Shown in pieces: positions 1 to 7,779 of a DNA stretch of 64,000 nt. Within the stretch, counting starts at the first letter, position 1. Each line of letters begins with the position of its first letter. The stretch comes from Halovenus salina (lineage in GTDB: Archaea; Halobacteriota; Halobacteria; Halobacteriales; Haloarculaceae), in assembly GCF_026410925.1 (NCBI RefSeq), contig NZ_CP112972.1, positions 1,922,001 to 1,986,000 of the forward strand, in the 5' to 3' direction. The translations under genes and the position numbers were made by a program. The notes below the pieces were generated by a model that was not told the origin of the DNA, made no database searches, and worked only from the letters and a program-made list of their open reading frames with translations.

Positions 1-155
1 TCGAGAAACAGTCCTGTGTGTGGCGTCAGCGGTGCCGACACCCCCACCGTGAGCCCGTCGAACGGGGTCGTCTCGGCGAACTCCTCGGCGCAGGCGTCCA
101 ACAGCGGAGCACGCTTCCGAACGGACGCAATCGAGTGCGTCTCGGTGTCGTTCAT
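1..155 (-). CDS. N-terminal fragment of an adenosylhomocysteinase-like protein (runs off the window)
   Basis: The minus strand is open from an ATG at 155 to the window edge, giving about 51 residues that begin MNDTETHSIASVRKRAPLLD. The spacing of an 'APLLDACAEEFAETTPFDGLTVGV' type stretch resembles the start of the complete adenosylhomocysteinase at 7780-9018 (hot spots: xPLLxxL, PxxGxTVxxxxxL..KTG). In the fragment the segment after GLTVGVSAPLTPHTGLFL would match the substrate-domain start. It is probably a paralogue of that enzyme, but only the first 51 residues are visible, so the function is a guess from a short weak resemblance. Its start lies about 110 bp from the toxin stop codon at 264, with nothing else between. 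Confidence 0.45.
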   Translation of the reverse strand, partial: MNDTETHSIASVRKRAPLLDACAEEFAETTPFDGLTVGVSAPLTPHTGLFL

Positions 156-263
156 GCTCGTACCCCGAATTGGACGGACAAAACGCTTTGCGTATCGACG
201 GAGTGTCGGAACAATCAGGAAGCCGCGACTGGCTGAACCCGGGGACGGTGCGAACGGGAGGCG

Positions 264-731
264 CTAGCGTTCGAGAAACCTGTTCAGCTCGGCAAACTCC
301 GCAGGCGAGAGAATTACCTCGGTCTCGAACGCATCAAACTGGTCGAAGTCGTCGTCGATCGTCAACACGGTGTTGACTCCCTCGTCTATGGCTACCTGTG
401 CGTAATACCCGTCCCATCCGTCGATATTTCCCTCACTCGCCCGAGAAAGGCCACCCCGAACGATATCTGCAGGCATCTCGTCGTACCAGTGGATTCGATT
501 CGCGTCCATGAAATTCTGGAGGAGTCGGGAGGCGTCTGCGTTTGAATACCCGTAATGCGTCGTGAGGACAGTGTGGGCACCGAACAGCGCAGGGTACGGT
601 ACGACGGCATCAATCTCCCCGGCGATGGCGTCTCGGACGTACGAGAGTGCAGCGTCGCGAACCGGGGCGGCGGTGTGTGCCAGCGCAATCACCCCGACAT
701 CGAACAGATACGGACCGCGGTCGTCACTCAT
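264..731 (-). CDS. PIN-domain protein, probable VapC-type toxin
   Basis: 155 residues from the ATG at 731. That start is chosen because it overlaps the antitoxin stop in the sequence ATGAGTGA; an upstream in-frame ATG at 761 would lie deeper in the antitoxin gene. The protein reads like a PIN ribonuclease: an N-terminal FDVGVIAL strand with Asp11, a later GWDGYYAQVAIDEG helix and a TIDDDFDQFD acidic loop. VapC proteins cleave RNA with Mg2+ bound by four acidic residues. The usual Glu in the second helix (P..xxE..xxL) is not seen; the matching stretch is VPYPALFGAHTVL. The gene is the second of a two-gene operon with an AbrB-type partner, which supports a toxin role. Activity is inferred, not shown. 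Confidence 0.75.
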   Translation of the reverse strand: MSDDRGPYLFDVGVIALAHTAAPVRDAALSYVRDAIAGEIDAVVPYPALFGAHTVLTTHYGYSNADASRLLQNFMDANRIHWYDEMPADIVRGGLSRASEGNIDGWDGYYAQVAIDEGVNTVLTIDDDFDQFDAFETEVILSPAEFAELNRFLER

Positions 732-1005
732 CGCTATCTTTCCCTGCACCCCTTTCAACAACTTCCCTGTGCCGTTTGGCTGGACTGGCCTCGTCGGAAA
801 GGGGGGTCGTCTCGCCGCGGTTTGAGGACGCTTCGCTCACGAGTTGGTCCATTTTATCGAGAACCTCGTCGGGGCCGTTCTCCGGCTCGACGACTGCTTT
901 CCCGTCCTCTTCGTGAACGTCTACCTCTGTCCCCGGCGTAATTCCGAGTCGCTCCCGCACCTCCTGCGGGAGGACAATCCGCCCCTTCGAATCTACCTTC
1001 GGCAT
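724..1005 (-). CDS. AbrB/MazE-like swapped-hairpin antitoxin and repressor
   Basis: 93 residues. The first 45 (KVDSKGRIVLPQEVRERLGI, then PGTEVDVHEEDGKAVVEP) are a textbook AbrB/SpoVT DNA-binding domain, which works as a dimer. The rest is a hydrophilic acidic tail, likely the toxin-binding part. It overlaps the downstream PIN gene by 8 bp. In such modules the antitoxin neutralises the toxin and represses its own promoter; here a palindrome sits exactly between the TATA box and the ATG, which fits autorepression. The ATG at 1005 is supported by a TATA-like box centred about 25 nt upstream, so the mRNA is probably leaderless. Confidence 0.85.
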   Translation of the reverse strand: MPKVDSKGRIVLPQEVRERLGITPGTEVDVHEEDGKAVVEPENGPDEVLDKMDQLVSEASSNRGETTPLSDEASPAKRHREVVERGAGKDSDE

Positions 1006-1026
1006 ATTCCCACATCTAGTGGGAAT
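1006..1026 (-). promoter_or_regulatory. Palindromic operator directly upstream of the antitoxin start
   Basis: Perfect inverted repeat: ATTCCCAC (1006-1013), 5-nt spacer, GTGGGAAT (1019-1026). It ends one base before the ATG at 1005. A TATA-like stretch (TTATATTAA read on the minus strand, about 1027-1035) follows immediately upstream. A dimeric AbrB-type protein bound here would block transcription initiation, so this is the likely autoregulatory site. Binding is inferred. Confidence 0.65.
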
Positions 1027-1058
1027 TAATATAACTGTTCTGTCTGTGGTGTTCCGGC

Positions 1059-2396
1059 CTATCTGGGAAGGTACTTCTCGGCGTCGAGGTACTCGCCGGG
1101 CTCTCTGTACTCCTCGCGGTGGCGGTGACAGCGACTCGACTGCCCGTCGCCGACCGCGTGCTGTTCGGGCGGCTCGTGCTCACAGACGGTACTGAACGTC
1201 TCGTCGAGAACCGCTCGCGCTTCGGTCACGTCGCCGCCCTCGACCAGCTCCGTCGCCTGATTCAGCGTCGATTCGACCGACTCTGGGTAGGTCAGCGAGC
1301 CGAACAGCTCCTCGTTGACCTCTCGAATCGGCGTGAACTCCGTCCCCATTCCGAGGCGCTGTTTGGCCCGCTGGAGCGTCGTGGCGGTGGCCCGCTCGCG
1401 CTCGCGAATCACGCGCCGGAACTCCGCGATTGCGGCCCACTGCTCGTCGTCGAGATTCTCGTGCTCTGGCTGGCGAATCTTGAACGGACACCGGGTCGAG
1501 AAGACACAGCCCGACGGTGGGTCCCGCGGGTTCGGCGGCGTGCCACGGAGCGTAATCCGGTCGGCACCGACGTCGGGGTCTGGCTGTGGAATTGCCGACA
1601 AAAGTGACCGCGTGTAGGGGTTTTGCGGGGCGGTGAACAGCCGCTCGGTCGGCCCGACCTCCATGAGCTTCCCGAGGTACATGACGCCCACCCGGTCGCA
1701 GATGTGCCGGACCACAGAGAGGTCGTGGGCGATGAGCATGTAGGTGAGCCCGAACTCCTCCTGGAGGTCAGAGAGGAGGTTGAGAATCTTCGCCTGGACG
1801 GAGACGTCGAGTGCGCTGACAGGTTCGTCGAGGACGAGAAACTCCGGCTCCAGGGCGAGCGCGCGGGCGATACCGATGCGCTGGCGCTGGCCGCCGGAGA
1901 ACTGGTGGGGGTAGCGGTGGTAGTGTTCCGGCCGGAGGCCGACCCGGTCGAGCAGCTCTTGGACGCGCTCGCGACGCCTCGCCGCGCTCTCCCAGTTGTG
2001 AACTTCCAGGGGTTCGCGGACGATCTCCCCGACAGTCATCCGCTCGTTGATGCTCGACATCGGGTTCTGGTAGACCATCTGGGCGTCGCGTCGCCACTCC
2101 TTGAGGCCGCGCCGACCCAGCGTGGTCACGTCGGTGCCGTCGAAGGAGACACGCCCGTCGTCGACATCTTCGAGCTGGAGGATGCTCCGACCGAGCGTCG
2201 TCTTCCCACAGCCGCTCTCGCCGACGATGCCGAACGTCTCGCCGCGGCCGATTTCGAAGGAGACACCGTCGACAGCCTTGACGGGCTTGCCGCCGACGAA
2301 CTTCTCGCTCTCGTAGTAGGTCCGCAGCCCGTCGACGGTGAGGTGGGGCTCGCCGGCTGTGCGCCTGGAGTCGTCTGCTGTCGTGCTGTCACTCAT
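1059..2396 (-). CDS. Peptide-type ABC transporter ATP-binding protein (OppF/DppF-like)
   Basis: 445 residues from the ATG at 2396, chosen because it overlaps the stop of the upstream ATPase gene by 8 bp (ATGAGTGA) and gives a normal N-terminus ([10 protein letters not shown]). Walker A GESGCGKT at about 59-66, Q-loop MVYQNP at about 107-112, signature FSGGQRQR at about 166-173, Walker B LVLDEP at about 187-192, H-loop IAHD at about 222-225. It energises import of peptides or similar solutes at the cytoplasmic face. The C-terminal oligopeptide-transporter domain keeps four Cys (about 297, 303, 405, 423), but the two pairs are separated by a charged insertion of roughly 80-90 residues. It is the last gene of the operon. 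Confidence 0.9.
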   Translation of the reverse strand: MSDSTTADDSRRTAGEPHLTVDGLRTYYESEKFVGGKPVKAVDGVSFEIGRGETFGIVGESGCGKTTLGRSILQLEDVDDGRVSFDGTDVTTLGRRGLKEWRRDAQMVYQNPMSSINERMTVGEIVREPLEVHNWESAARRRERVQELLDRVGLRPEHYHRYPHQFSGGQRQRIGIARALALEPEFLVLDEPVSALDVSVQAKILNLLSDLQEEFGLTYMLIAHDLSVVRHICDRVGVMYLGKLMEVGPTERLFTAPQNPYTRSLLSAIPQPDPDVGADRITLRGTPPNPRDPPSGCVFSTRCPFKIRQPEHENLDDEQWAAIAEFRRVIRERERATATTLQRAKQRLGMGTEFTPIREVNEELFGSLTYPESVESTLNQATELVEGGDVTEARAVLDETFSTVCEHEPPEQHAVGDGQSSRCHRHREEYREPGEYLDAEKYLPR

Positions 2397-3546
2397 CGTT
2401 TTCCCTGCTGTGGTGTCGGTCGAGACGCCCGGCGAGGCCGTCGTCTTCGGGGTAGAGCAGACAGGCCGCGGTGTGGTCCTCGCCGACGGCGACGTGTTCA
2501 GGATGGATCGCCTCACACTCCTCGAAGGCCTCGGGACACCGCGGCGCGTACCGGCAGTACGTCGCGGCCTCGTTCGGCGTCGGGACGCTGCCGTCGATGG
2601 TCGGCAGCCGGTCAACCTCGCCGGTCAGCCCAGGGATGCTCTGGAGCAAGCCGCGGGTGTAGGGGTGTTTGGGGTCGTCGAACAGTCGGCTCACCGACGC
2701 CCGCTCGACGATTTCGCCGGCGTACATCACGGCCACGTCGTCGGCGACCTGCGCGATGACGCCCATGTCGTGTGTGATGAAGACGATAGAGAGCCCGCGC
2801 TCGCGCTGGAGGCGCTCTAACAGTTCAAGAATCTGTGCCTGAATCGTCACGTCGAGCGCCGTCGTCGGCTCGTCACAGAGCAACACCGATGGGTCACAAG
2901 CCAGCGCCAGCGCAATGACTGCCCGCTGTTGCATCCCGCCGGAGAACTGGTGGGGATACTCGTCGAGGCGGCGCTTCGGGTCGGGGATGCCGACGCTTTC
3001 GAGCAACTCGGCGGCTCGCTCAGTCGCCTCGCTCCCGCTCAGTCCCTGGTGGATGCCCAGCAGCTCTGTGATCTGGTTGCCGACGGTGTAGACGGGGTTG
3101 AGGCTGCTGAGTGCGTCCTGGAAGACCATCGCAATCTCGCCGCCTCTCACCGAGCGGACGACACTCTGTGGCGCGGCGACGAGGTCGACCGAGCCCCGCT
3201 CGACCGTAATCGAATCGCCGCCGCCCCCGCCGTCGTCGACGGTGACGAAGCCGTCGCCGTCCTCGCCCCAGCGGACCTCGTCGGGATAGTCGCGCGCAAT
3301 CCGCTGGACGAACGCCGGGTCGTGGTACCGGATTTCGCTGTCGGGGTGTATCTCTCCTGGCTGGTCGACCAGGCCGAGTATCGACCGGGCGGTGACGCTC
3401 TTGCCGGAGCCGCTTTCGCCGACGATGCCCAGCGTCTGTTTCGAGGGAACCTCGAAGGAGACGCCGTCGACCGCCCGGACGGTTTCCTGGTCGGTGGTGA
3501 ACGTCGTCCGGAGGTTCTCGACCGACAGCAGTGGCTCTTCGCTCAT
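2389..3546 (-). CDS. Peptide-type ABC transporter ATP-binding protein (OppD/DppD-like)
   Basis: 385 residues. Walker A GESGSGKS at about 43-50, Q-loop [12 protein letters not shown] at about 140-151, signature FSGGMQQR, Walker [13 protein letters not shown], and a C-terminal Cys-containing oligopeptide-transporter domain (YCRYAPRCP ... ACLLYP). It pairs with the OppF-like protein to form the ATPase heterodimer. Between Walker A and the Q-loop there is an unusual acidic, Gly-rich stretch at about 65-130 that lengthens the usual 40-50 residue spacing to about 95. It overlaps the permease gene upstream by 4 bp and the next ATPase by 8 bp, so the genes are translationally coupled. Confidence 0.9.
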   Translation of the reverse strand: MSEEPLLSVENLRTTFTTDQETVRAVDGVSFEVPSKQTLGIVGESGSGKSVTARSILGLVDQPGEIHPDSEIRYHDPAFVQRIARDYPDEVRWGEDGDGFVTVDDGGGGGDSITVERGSVDLVAAPQSVVRSVRGGEIAMVFQDALSSLNPVYTVGNQITELLGIHQGLSGSEATERAAELLESVGIPDPKRRLDEYPHQFSGGMQQRAVIALALACDPSVLLCDEPTTALDVTIQAQILELLERLQRERGLSIVFITHDMGVIAQVADDVAVMYAGEIVERASVSRLFDDPKHPYTRGLLQSIPGLTGEVDRLPTIDGSVPTPNEAATYCRYAPRCPEAFEECEAIHPEHVAVGEDHTAACLLYPEDDGLAGRLDRHHSRENDE

Positions 3547-5231
3547 ACGCCACCACCCCTGGATTCGGTTTCACTTGCGTCGGCGACGCTGCTGTCACTC
3601 TGTGGGTCGACGGCATCTCTGAGCGCGTCACCGACGGCGTTGAATCCCATGACAACGAGTGTCACCATCACACCCGGAATCAGCGAGATGTGCCAGGACT
3701 CGGTCGCGACGAACTCCCGGCCGAGGTCGACCGCCCGGCCCCACTCCGGCGTCGGCGAGGTGATACCCAGTCCGAGAAAGGAGAGCCCGGCGACCGCCAG
3801 GATGACACCGCCCAGCACCAGCGAGCTGTAGATGAGCAGATAGCCAAGCAGGTACGGTAGCATGTGCAACCGCATGATTCCGGTCGCCGACTGGCCGTAG
3901 CTCCGGGCGGCGTCGACCCAGTCCTCCTCTGCAATCTGGAGTGTCGGCCCACGGAAGGCCCGCCAGAGGAACGGCCACCCGGTCGCCGCGAGCACTAGCG
4001 CCAGCAAGACGCCGCCGTTGTACAGCCCCCCGAGCCAGGTATCGCCCAGCAGGACCGTCAGCAGTATCAACAACAACAGCCGCGGGACGCCCATGATAGT
4101 GTCGCCGGTGACGACGAGTATCAGGTCGGCGATTCCGCGGTAGTACGCAGAGATGAGCGCGAAGACCGTCGCGAGCAGCGCGCTGGCACCGACACTCAAC
4201 AGTCCGATAAGGAGCGACACGCGCGCACCGTGGACGAGGAACGTAAAGAGGTCTTTTCCGTTGGTCAGCGTGCCGAAGGGATGGAACCGGTCGAAGCGGT
4301 CGTAGGTCATCGGGGCGACGTTCTCGCCGGGATACCCCTGTGACCGGGTCTGGAGGTTCGCGTTCCCGACGAGGGCCTCGGTGACCTCGCCGAGGTTGGC
4401 GTCGTAGTAGCTGATGCTGTTCGAAAAGGGCGCGTAGATGTTCTGGTCGGCGGGGGCGGTTCCAAGCGCCGGGGCGAACGCGGCCATCGTCAGAAAGAGG
4501 AGGACGACGACCATCCCGAACTGCCCCCAGCGGTGGTACCGGAGCCGACCAATCACGTCGTCACGGGGCGTCCAGTCGGCCTGTCGGTAGTGGCGGCGGT
4601 ACCGTCCATAGCCCGACCAGAGCCAGCCCAGCCAGGCCACGACGTAGAGGTGGACGACGAGCACACGCAGCCCCCACGCGAGCGCCGACGAAAGCCCGAG
4701 GAACGTCCCGTGCCAGGTGCCGTCGGGCGTCTGGTACCCCTGATTGGGTATCGTCTCGCGGGCGGTCAGCGTCGGCAGGTCGCTGAGCCATGCGAAGCCA
4801 GACCGGAGCAGGTCACCGAGCGCGTGGACGATATCGATTGCGCCGGTCACGACCACGAGCCCGCAGACGGCACCGAGACAGAGCCCGAAGATGAAGCCGT
4901 CGAGCAGCTTCTGGGAGCGTAGCGGAACGCGGTCGCTGACACGCAAGACGACCGTGGTACGGGTCGCGGTCGCGATTGCTAGCCCAACCAGCCAGAGGCC
5001 AACGAGGAGGCCGACAGCCGTGATGAGCGCGGTCGTCCCGCCGGTGGTGAGACCATCCGCGAGGCCGCCGTAGCCCGCGCCGACTGCTGTAACGATTGCG
5101 TCGCCGATGTTGAGCACACCTGACGCGATGCGGCCGAGTTCGACCGCGACGAGCAGGCCGACGCCAACCAGCCAGACGACGGCAGGCCGTGGGTTCGCCC
5201 GAACGCGTTCGGTGAGTGGTGTGTATTCCAT
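3543..5231 (-). CDS. Peptide-type ABC transporter permease (DppC-like) with an extra N-terminal membrane region
   Basis: 562 residues, against about 300 for an ordinary DppC. The last 340 residues are the normal permease: a first helix near GQFGMVVVLLFLTMAAFAP, a long external loop, then the transport domain with the coupling-loop stretch FRGPTLQIAEEDWVDAARSYG. The first ~215 residues add about four more predicted membrane segments (PAVVWLVGVGLLVAV..., TTALITAVGLLVGLWLVGLA..., FIFGLCLGAVCGLVVV..., SALAWGLRVLVVHLYVVAWLGWLW). No separate function for this extension is recognised. It starts 2 bp after the DppB-like stop codon and overlaps the ATPase gene by 4 bp. Confidence 0.88.
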   Translation of the reverse strand: MEYTPLTERVRANPRPAVVWLVGVGLLVAVELGRIASGVLNIGDAIVTAVGAGYGGLADGLTTGGTTALITAVGLLVGLWLVGLAIATATRTTVVLRVSDRVPLRSQKLLDGFIFGLCLGAVCGLVVVTGAIDIVHALGDLLRSGFAWLSDLPTLTARETIPNQGYQTPDGTWHGTFLGLSSALAWGLRVLVVHLYVVAWLGWLWSGYGRYRRHYRQADWTPRDDVIGRLRYHRWGQFGMVVVLLFLTMAAFAPALGTAPADQNIYAPFSNSISYYDANLGEVTEALVGNANLQTRSQGYPGENVAPMTYDRFDRFHPFGTLTNGKDLFTFLVHGARVSLLIGLLSVGASALLATVFALISAYYRGIADLILVVTGDTIMGVPRLLLLILLTVLLGDTWLGGLYNGGVLLALVLAATGWPFLWRAFRGPTLQIAEEDWVDAARSYGQSATGIMRLHMLPYLLGYLLIYSSLVLGGVILAVAGLSFLGLGITSPTPEWGRAVDLGREFVATESWHISLIPGVMVTLVVMGFNAVGDALRDAVDPQSDSSVADASETESRGGGV

Positions 5232-5233
5232 GG

Positions 5234-6253
5234 TTATCGCCCTCCGTAGCCGACTCGTGGGTCAATCAGCAGATACAGCAGATCCTGGATGATGTTCATC
5301 AGGACGACGACGACGATGAAGACAAACACCAGCGCGGTCACCAACGGCAGGTCCCCGTTCTGTGCCGCCTGGAAGAACAGCCAGCCGATGCCGTTGATAC
5401 CGAAGACGACCTCGACGATGACCGAGCCGCCGATGAGCAGAAACGCCTCGTTCGTAATCGTCGGCACCAGCGGCACGAACGCGTTCCGCAGGATGTGTTT
5501 CCACACCAGCGAGCGCCGCGAGACGCCGTTTGCCTTGGCCGTCTCGACGTAACTCGAGTTTATCGTTTCGAGGACGGCGGTCCGGGCGATGCGGAGCTCG
5601 CTCCCCATCGACGCCGACCCGAGCACCACCGCGGCCGGCAGCACCTTCTTCGTCGCGGTGATGAATCCGTTCACGGAAGTCAGATTCGACAGGTCCGGCG
5701 TCCCGGTGACCGATGTCTCGGCCAGAAACGAGTTCCAGTCGAAGCCAATGAGCGCCTCCGACTGCGAGAGGACCGCGAGCAGGATAATCGCGAGCCAGAA
5801 GTTCGGCATCGCCCGCCAGATGATGCCGAACATCGAGATGAGATAGTCTGTCGCGCTGTTCGAGTGGAGGCCGGCATACACGCCCAGCGGGATACCGACA
5901 AAAATCGGAATCAGGACCGCCCAGAAGACAATCCACATTGTTCGCGGGCCGTAGATGACCAGCAGGTCGACGACGTCGGTTCCCGGTGCCAGCACCCACG
6001 ACTGGCCGAGGTCGAAGGTGAAGAAATTAATCATGTACTCCCGGTAGTGCTCGTGGACGGGTTGTTCGAGCCCCAACTGCTCACGAATCTGGTAGTATTC
6101 TGCCTGTGAGGCCTCAGTCGCGGCTTCACCGACGATTGCTGCCGCGGGGTCGATTGGTCCGAACCGGAGAATCACGAAGGTGAGTGTCGCGCCGAAGTAC
6201 AACACCGGAATCGACAGCGCCAGCCGGCGGAGAAAGTATCGCAGTCGACTCAT
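5234..6253 (-). CDS. Peptide-type ABC transporter permease (DppB-like)
   Basis: 339 residues, the normal length. It begins with the typical MSRLRYFLRRLALSIPVL membrane start and FVILRFGP stretch of DppB/OppB proteins, followed by an external domain and a five-helix transport domain containing the SSYVETAKANGVSRRSLVWKH coupling region. With the DppC-like protein it forms the translocation channel. It is the first gene of the operon; no substrate-binding protein gene is present within the operon or next to it, so the substrate (peptide, nickel or other) cannot be assigned. The 114 bp between this start and the next gene must hold the promoter. Confidence 0.92.
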   Translation of the reverse strand: MSRLRYFLRRLALSIPVLYFGATLTFVILRFGPIDPAAAIVGEAATEASQAEYYQIREQLGLEQPVHEHYREYMINFFTFDLGQSWVLAPGTDVVDLLVIYGPRTMWIVFWAVLIPIFVGIPLGVYAGLHSNSATDYLISMFGIIWRAMPNFWLAIILLAVLSQSEALIGFDWNSFLAETSVTGTPDLSNLTSVNGFITATKKVLPAAVVLGSASMGSELRIARTAVLETINSSYVETAKANGVSRRSLVWKHILRNAFVPLVPTITNEAFLLIGGSVIVEVVFGINGIGWLFFQAAQNGDLPLVTALVFVFIVVVVLMNIIQDLLYLLIDPRVGYGGR

Positions 6254-6367
6254 TTCGCTGTCGCCCCCTGACGTGGCCGCCGCCGAGCAAGTCTGTCTTC
6301 GTGCACGTGGTCTGTGTCTACGGTCCGTGGCCGTCTACTTAGTGGCTTCGGAGCCGTCAGAAACGTC

Positions 6368-6835
6368 TCATTCCGCCGGAAAGAACGGCTCGGGGTCGGC
6401 GTGCTCGAACGAACCCAGGTGGGTGCCGTCGACTCTGAGGAGGTGCGTGTAGGTCCGCCCGGACTCCTCGGCGTGCTCCTGGCACGTCCCGAGCTCGCTC
6501 CGGTCGAGCGCGCCGGCGACCAGTATCGCCGTCTCGGTCGCCGGGTCGAGCACGACCGTCAGCAAGAAGAGATGACTCGGCGTCGCCGCCCGGTAGACCT
6601 CCGTTCGGGGGAACCCATCGGAGTCGAACAGCTCGGCGAACCTGTCGGCCGCGTCGCCGGGGACGACGTAGCTGTAGCCGTGGTGGTCGGTCTGCCCCTC
6701 TTCGGGGCCAACCGGCGCGGCGTCGCCGGCCGCCATCGACAGCGTCTCCCAGCCGTCTTCGTCGAACTCCGCGGCCATCGCGTCCATCTCGTCGAGGAGC
6801 TTGACCCACCCCTCGTTTGTCGCGTCGTCTGTCAC
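6368..6835 (-). CDS. Conserved haloarchaeal protein of unknown function
   Basis: 155 residues if translation begins at a GTG at 6835 (VTDDATNEGWVKLLDEMDAM). The open frame continues upstream into the epimerase gene, but that part has the composition of a shadow frame, so the GTG start is preferred. The protein is soluble and acidic, with a helical start, a HHGYSYVVPGDAADRF stretch and a hydrophobic strand SHLFLLTVVLDPATETAILVAGAL. No catalytic motif is recognised. It is 46 bp downstream of the epimerase gene and on the same strand, so it may be co-transcribed with it. Confidence 0.65.
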   Translation of the reverse strand: MTDDATNEGWVKLLDEMDAMAAEFDEDGWETLSMAAGDAAPVGPEEGQTDHHGYSYVVPGDAADRFAELFDSDGFPRTEVYRAATPSHLFLLTVVLDPATETAILVAGALDRSELGTCQEHAEESGRTYTHLLRVDGTHLGSFEHADPEPFFPAE

Positions 6836-6881
6836 GGCTAAAGTCTCGTGAGCCACGCCCAAAAGCAATGCGTTGGTGTCC

Positions 6882-7742
6882 TCATTCGCTGCGATGCTGC
6901 CAGGACCACGCTGGCTCCCAGCCGAGCAGCCGGCTCGCTTTCGCCGTTGAGTACGCTGACGAGTCGCCCTCAACCGCGAACTCCGCGGGGGTGTCGCCGT
7001 ACTGTTTCTCGAACAGCTCTCGGAGCGGGCGACCGAGCGCGTTGTCCGTGGCGACGCAGTTGAACGCCTCGTGGCCGTCGAATGCCCCGTTACGGACGCC
7101 CGCCAGCGCGGCCTCGACGAGGTCCACCACGTCTCGAACGTCGATGTACGACCAGTAGTTGCCGGCTCCGGCCGCGAGGTCCTCGACGTAGTCGGGGTCA
7201 CGACAGGGGTACTCCTCGGGGAGCTGAATCCAGGACGGGCGAATCGACGCCACGCGAATCCCCTCTCGCCGGGCGACCGTCTTTGCAATCTCTTCGGTGA
7301 CCACCTTTGAGAGTCCGTACGGGTCCTCGGGCCGCCGTGGGTGGGATTCAGTGATTGGCACCGCATCCGGTAGCGGCGTCTCCTCGGCGAAAAAGAAGCC
7401 GTACGCGCCGTCGGAGGAGGCCTGGACGACGGGTGCGTCGACGCGGCCGGCGGCGGTCACGACGTTGTAGGCCGCCAGCGTGTTGTTCCGGTAGAGGTCA
7501 ACGCCGGCGTGGGTTCCTGCGACCGGAACTGCCGCCCAGTGGACGACTGCGTCCGGGTCGACCGCGGTGACGACATCGAAGACTGCGCCGGCGTCGGTCA
7601 GGTCCAGCCGGCGGTAGTCGACGCCGTCGATGCCATCGTCGGGGAGGCGTCTGTCGAGACAGGTCACCTCATGTGCCGCTGCGAGTCGGTCGAGAATCCA
7701 CCGGCCCGATTCACCTAATCCCCCCGTGACGAGAATATCCAT
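6882..7742 (-). CDS. NAD(P)-dependent epimerase/dehydratase, extended SDR family
   Basis: 286 residues from the ATG at 7742, which places the cofactor motif right at the N-terminus (MDILVTGGLGESGRWILDRL, GxxGxxG). The catalytic YxxxK is in DPYGLSKVVTEE and a Ser-rich strand (VVQASSDGAYGF) supplies the usual Ser. Members act on nucleotide sugars and related compounds as epimerases, dehydratases or reductases. The substrate cannot be read from the sequence. The longer frame to 7769 adds nine residues before the Rossmann start and is less likely. It lies 37 bp downstream of ahcY on the same strand. Confidence 0.85.
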   Translation of the reverse strand: MDILVTGGLGESGRWILDRLAAAHEVTCLDRRLPDDGIDGVDYRRLDLTDAGAVFDVVTAVDPDAVVHWAAVPVAGTHAGVDLYRNNTLAAYNVVTAAGRVDAPVVQASSDGAYGFFFAEETPLPDAVPITESHPRRPEDPYGLSKVVTEEIAKTVARREGIRVASIRPSWIQLPEEYPCRDPDYVEDLAAGAGNYWSYIDVRDVVDLVEAALAGVRNGAFDGHEAFNCVATDNALGRPLRELFEKQYGDTPAEFAVEGDSSAYSTAKASRLLGWEPAWSWQHRSE

Positions 7743-7779
7743 ACCGATACTTGGAGCGGGGCCGGCCAAAAGCTGGCGG

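Noticed and set aside
1119-1607. 162-residue plus-strand ORF inside the OppF-like gene
   Set aside because: It is a shadow frame of a strongly supported gene and its product is very basic, unlike the other proteins.
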